Under the pieces are notes generated by a model, which did no database searches, had not been told where the DNA came from, and saw nothing but the letters and a program-made list of their open reading frames with translations. A DNA stretch of 64,000 bases from assembly GCA_035610365.1 (NCBI GenBank), contig CM069432.1, positions 16,058,001 through 16,122,000 on the forward strand. Direction: 5' to 3'. Shown here piece by piece: positions 55,990 to 64,000 of this stretch. This stretch comes from Aquatica leii (lineage: Eukaryota; Arthropoda; Insecta; Coleoptera; Lampyridae). Each line of letters begins with the position of its first letter. Position 1 is the stretch's first letter. The position numbers and the translations under genes are program-made.

Positions 55990-56876
55990 TTAATAAAACT
56001 GTGAACTGGTCGTAGATAATCCAGTCACACTGACGTTGACTGCCTTCAGTGGAAGATCGAGTTTTTTGCATACATGAGAAGTTATGAAACTAGACTGAGA
56101 ACCAGAGTCGAGTAAAACACGTACACAAAAGGCATTTTCCTCACAATCAACAATATTTGCCCTAGCGTTAGGTAGTAAAACCTGAACTGTGTCCGAAGCG
56201 AATACCGAAATGGATTGGCTGCTTGAAGTCACAGCCTCCAAAAGCGAGGGCGTTTCAGCGGTAGGCTTTTGTGCAACAATGTGTGATGCTTTCTTCTACA
56301 CGTACGACAATTAACGTTGTGGTACTGAATGACCTTTACTAAGACAGTTGAAGCACAAGTACAGCTCTTTGACCTTTGAAAGCCTATCAGTGACAAAAAT
56401 CTGTTAAAAATCCTCACAAACATACAAATTGTGACTATCTTTGCACAACATGCAAGAGGGGTTGTGAGTGACCAAGACTCTAAAAGTGACCTTAACTTTC
56501 AAAGGATTCGGTTTGTCTTGTTTCAAATTGAGAGTGTCAAGTAAATCAGCAGTGTTCTTAAGAAACCGTTTGAAATCATGAAGTATAGGTAAGTCAGTTT
56601 CCTTATTGTTTTTCAGTGTTTCCCACTCCCTATCCGTGTGAGAATCGAGTTTGCCAGCCATCAAATGAATTACAAGCGTACCGAAAAGATCCTCTGTTTT
56701 TGTTAAGGATTTAAATGCATTGACATGTTTGAATAACATGTCATGAAGGTGTCGAATTCTTTTTCCAGATTCTTTGCTAAGTGATTCAAGATTTAAAAAG
56801 GATTTTATGTGGTTACAAACCAGCATTTGAGAATTGTTGTAGCGCTCGCAGAGACTGTCCCAAGCTAGCGGATAGT
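55990..56876 (-). pseudogene. BEL/Pao gag duplicate and protease start
   Basis: Repeats the gag part from the MLVCNHIKSFLNLESLSKES segment (56826) through MAGKLDSHTDREWETLKNNK to CMLCKDSHNLYVCEDF. The second zinc motif is damaged here by a small deletion in the stretch upstream of CRTCRRKHHTLL (about 56330-56270). The frame 56241-55990 gives the protease active site VLLDSGS. Differences from the upstream copy are scattered. Confidence 0.8.
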
Positions 56877-57013
56877 TTTTTTATCAAACTAGACTGAGAA
56901 CCAGAGTCGAGTAAAACACGTACAGGAAAGGCATTTCCCTCACAATCAACAATATTTGCCCTTGCGGTACGTAGTAAAACCTGAACTGTGTTCGAAGCGA
57001 ATGCCGAAATGGA

Positions 57014-58262
57014 TTAGCTGCTTAAAGTCACTGCCTCCGAAAGCGAGGGCGCTGCAGCGGTAGGCTCTTTCTGCAACAATGTGTGTTGCTTTCTATTACA
57101 CGTACGACAATTAAATTTGAAGGAACATTGTGGTACTAAATGGCTTTTATTGAGACAGTTGAAGAACAAGTGCAGCTCTTTGACCTTTGAAAGGCTATCA
57201 GTGACTAAAATCTGTTGAAAATCCTCACAAACATACAAATTGTGACTACCTTTGCGCAACATGCAAGAGGGGGTGTGAGTGACCAAGGCTCTAGAAGTGA
57301 CCTTAACTTTCAAAGGATTCGGTTTGTGTTGTTTCAAATTGAGAGTGTCAAGTAAATCAGCAGTGCTCTTAAGAAACCGTTTGAAATCATCAAGTGTAGG
57401 TAAGTCAGAGTCCTTATTGTTTTTTAGTGTTTCCCACTCCCTATCCGTGTGAGAATCGAGTTTGCCAACCATCAAATTAATTACAAACGTATCGAAAAGA
57501 TTCTCTGTTTTTTTTAAAGATTTTAATGCATTGACATGCTTGAATAACAGGTCATGAAGGCGTCAAATTCTTTTTCCAGATTCTTTGCTAAGTGATTCAA
57601 AATTTAGAAAAGATTTTATGTGGTTATAAACCAGCATTTGAGAATTGTTGTAGCGCTCGCAGAGACTGTCCCAAGCTAGCTTATAGTTTTTTCCTGAAAA
57701 TTCTAGAGACTTAATAGTGAGTAGTGCATCAGAACTCAACGAGGCACGTAAATAATGAATTTTTTATATTGGATTAATGGAATTGTTATCATGAATCAGA
57801 CTTTTGTCAAGTCTCTGTACTCTAACCAAGATTCAATCTTGTCTGAGAATTTTGAAAGATTGATAACAGGAAGTTTAATCAAGACATTTCTATTAATTGG
57901 GTTTTGGATCCCGTTTGAATTACATAATTTGTTGGGTGGTGACACACCCTCTGTTGTTTGTGGAGAAAGCTGATTGGACAAATATTCAGCAGTTGCAATT
58001 TCATTGTAGTAAGAATTTGTAAATTCTTCTTGACCAGCTCATCTGTTAAGTTTTCAGCTTGAGCTTGGATTTGTATTTCTAAATCTAAAAATTGTGACAA
58101 TAAGGAAGTTGCAGCAGTCAATCTCCTGTGTATTTCTATCAAAGTTTTGGCCGGATTGGCCAATGTAGATATTGTGAATTCAGCTTCATACTTTGTTATA
58201 AATCCCATAAAAATATTTAGAATTCGTTGAACAGATGCTCGCCGCCGCTTTAAAGATTCCAT
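57014..58262 (-). pseudogene. BEL/Pao gag, upstream copy
   Basis: MESLKRRRASVQRILNIFMG starts the protein at 58262 and the frame runs to 57879. After a frame change, ASLSSDALLTIKSLEFSGKN (about 57745-57685), then DUF1759-like sequence and MVGKLDSHTDREWETLKNNK follow, with the two zinc motifs FNCLNKSHLVPQC and CRTCNRKQHTLL at about 57160-57075. Gag would assemble the particle. Confidence 0.8.
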
Positions 58263-61200
58263 CTTAAAATAAATCAATGATTACTTGAAAAGTATGAGTA
58301 GGTTTAGTACAACGCCAAAGTATACCTTATCATTAATTAAATGAATCTAATAGGACATGAAAGTCATTCACTCTTGTTGTAGCAGATTCCGCCTTAACCA
58401 ATAATCACGTATCCTTGAAATCCCAGAGACAAAACTCGCGAAAAAATTACGACCTGAACTTGGTTTTTCTTTGATATATGCGACCAGTCGTCCTTGAAGT
58501 TTTTCAGATTGCAAACTTGATAACTACAATTGCATTATTGTTTCCTGCTTCTGTAAAATTCAAATAAAAACAATAAATCGTAAGAGAATAAGATAATTGA
58601 CGCAAGATTGTTTGGGTACAGTTTTTGCTCGAAGATCTTAGGGAAAACCAGCATAAAAACTCTAGACGTGCTTATGTAAGTGTAATTGGTAAAAAAAAAT
58701 AAGATTAGGAAATAACAGGTAACCAGGTGTCAGACAGGTCGTAACTTATTTTAAACATGGTTTTTGTACATGGATTTTAAGAAAAAAAATTATGAATTAG
58801 ACGTTCTTGTAAGCGTACATTTAATTACGTTAACACAAAGACTCGACTATTGCTTCAGTTAAACTTTCAACGTTTAATATAATTAAAACTTAAATTACAT
58901 CGTGATATGAAGGAGGTAAAGTTTTATTTTTAATTAAAATTGTTTAACAGATTATACAACGTAAAACACTTTGATAAGTAAGAAGTGCCATAGAAGTATG
59001 TATCGTATACACGTATCACTTGAAGTACTTCAACTGTAGATTATGTGTACATGGTGTAGTAAATGACCGCAAAATCTGTAGATATATAGTCGAAGTTAGT
59101 CGTCTCCTAAGTCGATCAATCTCTAATTAACATTGCAACTAAGTTTGTGCACTGAACCGTTGTAAATCTTAACCAAAGTTGCACCAGTGTAGAATATCAA
59201 GTGATATGAAGTAAGAAAAGCGTGTGCATTATTCAAATAACTGAGTTTCCTCGAATTCAATTCTCAGACTGTGCATACATTTTATAATTTACTTAGTACA
59301 CAAACAAACTTAATAAAATTGTTTTAAAAGCGTTTGTATTTGTAGTTTTTAGTAATGTTGCTAAACATGGTTTTTTTAAACATATAAAGAATAGTAATTT
59401 AACAAACAAGGTTGTTAATGATAGCGATTAATAATCGAGATATTTTAACGCCGTGAGCGAGTGTAGCGAGCGAATGCGTTAATATTGTCAAGATTATTTG
59501 TCGCCGATTAACAAACGAGTTAGTTTTAAAGTTTTTCTGTTGGTCGTACGTTAGTAAAACGTATAAAATTATAAGAAAATTAAAGTATACGTAACCCGTT
59601 AAATCAGTGGTTGCTACCGATTTCATTAGTTGCCATACTGTTACAATATTTATTGTGATCTAATGGGGAAAGGTGGAGAAAGAAATAAAGAATGAAGAAT
59701 AGTATAACTTCAACGTAAATAACCAGATGTTATCGCTTACATTTTTGGCTAGCCTCGCCGCAGATGGTCGTCGGGTTAAAGAAAATCGTAAGATACTCAA
59801 TCTGTTCCGGTAAGCTAAATGCCCAAGTGCGCCACCTTCTCTCGAACTGTTGTATCGCAGAAATTATGGTCTAGGTAGGAGAAAAGGAAAGCCTAGACCC
59901 AAAGTCCCCCAAAAGAAAACATATTTAGTATTACCAATAACCATTTATTTTAATAAATGATTCACAACCTCCTTCCGAACGGAAGAAACACAAACTCCTC
60001 GACGGTTACGCCACTGGTAAAATCCCTAGCAATTATTTATATAACCCTCAACAAGAAAAAAATTATTAAGCACAATATAAATTACATATAAATACAGAAA
60101 TCCCAAAAATAGAGTTTGGAAGCCACAGAAGCTAAATCAGATTACGTCGCTAATTATTACCGCGGCTACGGTAGCTATGAGTAATAGTTAATCGCGTTCC
60201 CGCTAATTAAAGTACCGCCAGGTGACAACTTGATCAAGCGTCGAATAACCGGTAATCACAATAATAATAAATTAGTTTCAGAGAGACGGCATAGCTCCCA
60301 AAATTCTACCCTTGATAAAATTTATAACTACTGTATATGACGCAGATATGACTGGGAAGTTACGACAAATAATTGTAATGACTCAACCATTACAAGATAA
60401 AGCATTGAATAAATTACTATCAAAATATTACACACAATAATTTTACGTTAGGTGATATTAAAATTACTTCGACAAGTTATAAATACACGTTAACATTACG
60501 CTGATAAGATAATTTTATACAATTCTATTTTCCTTAAGACCGGTAATTAAAGTAATCAATTAAACAAATTCACTCGACCTTGCCTCTCATTTTCGTGTCC
60601 GTTTACATATCAGTGGTATCAATCTTATTCTAAATACATCACAAAATGTCGACAAGAAAACGAACCCGCGTTCATTACGCACGTACCGCGGATGCTGATA
60701 ACCGAAGGCTATAGCGTCTGGCCGAAATAAGGTTGACAGCGAGTCTCCCGCGACTCCAAGATAAAGGTGTCATAAATACCTCGATTGCACCGCGCCAACG
60801 ATCCGCTAGGATCCTTCTACTTGCAGTTCCCCTTATTTTGTCGACAATCCGAAATGTTTTAGTGTGTCCACCATTTCCATCGGATTATAGATATAAGCAC
60901 ACGAAGATGTAATTCAGAACGACGGACGAAGACGTCAGAATCAAGAATCGAGCATCCAGAATCCACATTAACATCAACAGCAACGAAAAAGGAAAAAGAA
61001 GAGACTCAAAGAAACTAAAAATTGTAAAGATTAGTTGGTTTGCCTCCATTACTAAACACGTGTGAGAATACTAACCCACTTTATGCGTTTGGCCGCCCAA
61101 AATACATCGTGCTGATTTTATTCGCACCGGAGGTTCAGTCGGATTTACTTTCAAAATTCTAAAATAAACGTCGTTGTAGTAGATGTTACAAGATGAAAAG

Positions 61201-62158
61201 AAATTCCATTTATCTCACCTCTCCGATGTTCCCCCGTTGTTAATCGACCCAGACAGCATACAAATGAAATAATTTGTCGACGACAAACAACCTTCGCGCG
61301 CCCTCATAAGTGTGATTACGAACCACGACTCGAGGCCAACGGTATTACTGTAAGTTGCCTAACTCTCAGGCGGATTTTTACTCGCAGTTGAAATTTACAC
61401 GTTACAATAAAAAATTGTTCATTAATATAACTTCATTCATTGATTCAAAATCGTTCATTATCGATCTATTTCTGATACATTATTATACGTTAATATTTTT
61501 ATTAATAAACGATCGACGGAAAATAAAATTACTGTTCAATAATAAAATTATAGAATTTGAACAAAGATAGCTAAGATTAGAACACAAGATAAAAATTAAA
61601 AATAGCGATTAAGTTAATAAAAAAGAACTAAAATTTAGACAACTACTGAAATAAGGGCAAAAATTGCATCATAAAGTAAGAAAAAAAATATGAAAATTTG
61701 ACATATTTTATCCTTTTTCTTAATTTAAAATTTATTTGCTTCTTCTTTATTCACACATCTAAACCTTTGCGATCATCTTTTTTCTTAGATTTTTTCGATC
61801 TTTTTAAATAAATTGGCGTTTCGTTTACACATTTTTACAGATGCTGTTATATGTTGACCCACATACTATTTTTGTCTCTCTCGTACTATTTTTCCTTTGT
61901 TTTTTGAATATAATCTATTTTTTGCCGTATTTCAAAATTTGCATTTGATCTTGTCTTCATTTTGGATTTTTTTATTTTTTATTATATACGTTGTGTCCCA
62001 CGCTAGGGGTTTGGGATTTAACATGGGAAAATTTAAATTATTTTTTTCCTGCTTCCCAAATTAAAAAATCGCAAAAATTTTGACGCAGATTTAAAGTGGC
62101 ACTTAAAATGTTTCTAAAAAAAATGTTCTGATTATAATTTGATAATTAATAAATTAAT
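58263..62158. other. AT-rich intergenic, no gene
   Basis: The BEL 5' LTR should lie just right of 58262, but no end or primer binding site could be fixed. 60600-61350 is less AT-rich and shows no motif. ORFs 59399-59626 (-) and 61355-61570 (+) are chance. Confidence 0.45.
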
Positions 62159-62160
62159 TA

Positions 62161-64000
62161 CAGGCATTTGAAATTCGAAATTTTGAAGGTTTTTTGCGCA
62201 TGCGATTCAGATCGGCTATCTTCGGTTTTTAAAGTAATATGGATGCTAAAATTAAATTGTAGCCCGTGAAATCAACATTATGCAACTTTATTTTTGAGGA
62301 AATGGAAATTTGAAGAACAAAGACTAGAAAAATTACATTTGAAAATTTTCTGTAGGCTAAAAAAACCAAATTGCGCCCGCATTTGCGTGCTAATAAACCA
62401 GCTTATAATTCCAAAATGAAATAAACTTGAATTATGTTCAAGTAAATAGATATTAAAAATCAAGTTAGCATCGATTTGTTATAAAACATTTGAAGTGTTG
62501 ACAGTTTTTATAGAATTGCTTTACAAGCTTCGAAAATGAATCTAGAAAAAAAAATCTTGGGGTAAAACAATATTTTCGAGGTGTTTCGAAAGTCCAAATT
62601 CGAGAAGACTTTGCTGGTTTTTTTTGAAGATAGACTAATACCTTCTTTAAAGAGTATCAAAAAAACCATACAATTATTTGAAACTACTGGCTCTGTAAAT
62701 CCACCATGTAAATGTCAGCGTCCACCACCTTTACACGATCACGAAGACAACCCTCAGAAGTTGGCAGTTCTTGCAGCTGTAGACCAAGATCCTGATGTTA
62801 GTTTGCGAGAAATTGAAATTAATGGTGTTCCTCGGTCGTCAGCATTCAGGTACCTCAAACAGGAGGGCTTTAAAAGTTACCGTTGGCAATGCCATCAAGA
62901 ATTATTACCACACGAGTATTATGCTCGTATGAGATTTTGTGAAATAATCACCGAAATGAACAATACCAATCGCGATTTTGTAAAAAACATTTGTTTTTCG
63001 GATGAACGTTCATTTGGACTTGATGAAAGACCAAATCGACAAAATAATGGTACATGGTCTCTCAAAAATCTACACAAATTACTAAATGGACCAAGTCAAT
63101 GGCGACAAATTGTCAATGTTTGGATGGGCTTGCTGGGATGTCAGGTTATTGGTTCTTTTTTCATTGAAACTACATTTACTTCCATAAAATATCATTACCT
63201 TCTACTAGAAGAAGTGTTTCCACAACTAAATGATGTTGCGGGTGAAAATCACCAAGTTTGTTTTATGCAGGATGGTGCTCTAGCCCATACTGCTAGACTA
63301 AACACTGGGCTTCTCAATAAAGCATTTCCAAATCAATGGATAGGCAAGAATGGTCCCATTACATGGCCTGCTAGGTCACCTGATTTAAACCCGTGCGATT
63401 TTTTTTGTGGAGTTACATAAAAGAAAAATTATTCAGAGGGAGAAAACGGTATGAAAATAGGGACGCACTAAAAGATGAAATTCAAGTGATATGCCGAGCT
63501 ATTACCATTCGTAAATTAGTCGAAACACAAAAAAGATTTGTTGAACGGCTAACTTATTGTACAGTTCAAGCAGGAGGCATTTTTAAACACCTCATACCCA
63601 AATAGGTGATTCGCCGTGGTCGTTCCGCCAATCAACGGATCGACAATGTTAAAAAGGCTCTTTACAGGGCCACAAATTCTCAATTGAAATGCATTTTTCT
63701 GCACGACGATTATTCGAGCAATCTTCTTGCGTTCGACCTATTGGTACCACGATGAGTGTTTGTAGATACCTATGTAAATGAAAATTTATGTTTGATTAAT
63801 TACATTTTTTCTAGTCTTCTACAGAAAATTTTCAAATGTAATTTTTCAAGTCTTTGTTCTTCAAATTTCCATTTCTTAAAAAATAAAGTTGCATAATGTT
63901 ATTTTGACGGGCTACAATTTAATTGTAGCATTCATATTACTTTAAAAACCGAAGATAGCCGATCTGAATCGCATGCGCAATTTCAAAATTTCGAATTTCA
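62161..64000 (+). mobile_element. Mariner/Tc1-superfamily element with long inverted repeats, right end cut
   Basis: The left terminal repeat 62161-62355 starts CAGGCATTTGAAATTCG after TA (62159-62160). In reverse, the right repeat runs 64000-63819 and starts at the ninth base of the left one. The element therefore ends 8 bp beyond the window. Shared blocks include GCGCATGCGATTCAGATCGG and GAAATGGAAATTTGAAGAAC. A + strand transposase lies between. Confidence 0.88.
62581..63605 (+). pseudogene. Mariner-type transposase, one frameshift
   Basis: The apparent start at 62581 is a GTG; the N-terminal helix-turn-helix upstream is degraded. Visible are FETTGSVNPPCK (end of the DNA-binding part), VPRSSAFRYLKQEGFKSYRWQ (second HTH), ICFSDERSF (first Asp), CFMQDGALAHTA (second Asp) and WPARSPDLNPCDFF (third Asp). 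A slip in the T-run at 63398-63407 moves the frame to 63393-63605 (FLWSYIKEKLF to the stop). Spacing between the last two Asps is about 40, as in D,D37-41D mariner relatives of insects. Confidence 0.85.

Larger units (their letters stand above)
55990..58262 (-). mobile_element. BEL/Pao element remnant: gag and protease start
   Basis: Minus strand from the ATG at 58262: gag N-terminus, core and zinc knuckles, then an aspartic protease start (VLLDSGSQSSFITSHVCKKL at about 56115-56050). Nothing of RT or beyond remains. About 800 bp of gag is tandemly repeated (56089 and 56886). Confidence 0.8.

Overview
This window looks like a transposon graveyard from an AT-rich animal genome, most likely an insect. 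The mix supports this: piggyBac, hAT, pogo/Tigger and mariner DNA transposons, BEL/Pao and Ty3/Gypsy LTR elements, R1-clade non-LTR elements and a Penelope-like element with a GIY-YIG endonuclease. There are no bacterial operons, ribosome binding sites, rRNA, tRNA or CRISPR arrays. Species and order cannot be read from the sequence.

Layout. 0.3-2.6 kb: decayed minus-strand DDE-like transposon ORF (DUF7869 type). 2.9-6.2 kb: hAT-type remnant split by a 2.6-kb piggyBac element with clear TTAA duplications. 8.06-9.75 kb: Penelope-like insertion of two 5'-truncated copies in inverted orientation inside one 13-bp target duplication. 11.4-14.3 kb: decayed R1-clade element with a BEL/Pao fragment embedded in it. 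15.29-16.26 kb: the only long intact ORF without transposon hallmarks (324 aa, coiled-coil, possibly BAR-like). 17.3-22.3 kb: nearly full-length but disrupted BEL/Pao element (minus strand). 22.3-24.2 kb: Gypsy gag-protease-RT remnant and a BEL gag fragment. 24.6-26.1 kb: solo LTR A. 28.39-32.08 kb: pogo/Tigger element with TA duplication, itself cut by a 1,127-bp solo LTR of another family. 33.8-35.5 kb: R1-like endonuclease/RT, truncated. 35.5-38.9 and 42-44.7 kb: two Gypsy copies with different internal deletions. 45.0-45.9 kb: foldback repeat. 48.2-49.7 kb: solo LTR B containing a 200-bp MITE. 51.3-54.6 kb: three-level nest of Gypsy remnant, solo LTR C and non-LTR RT fragment. 56.0-58.3 kb: BEL/Pao gag with an internal tandem duplication. 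62.16 kb to the end: mariner-type element with about 195-bp terminal inverted repeats, cut 8 bp before its right end.

Almost every element carries frameshifts, stops or deletions, so little here is likely to be autonomous. The most informative signals are structural: exact target-site duplications that order the insertions, a family of three solo LTRs (TGTTACG...TTGTAACA) that all keep a roughly 50-nt putative exon between a splice acceptor and donor, and a hammerhead-ribozyme-like core kept in one Penelope terminal repeat but mutated in its partner. I did not find a convincing new multi-gene system. The best candidates for unreported biology are the conserved LTR microexon and the 324-aa ORF.
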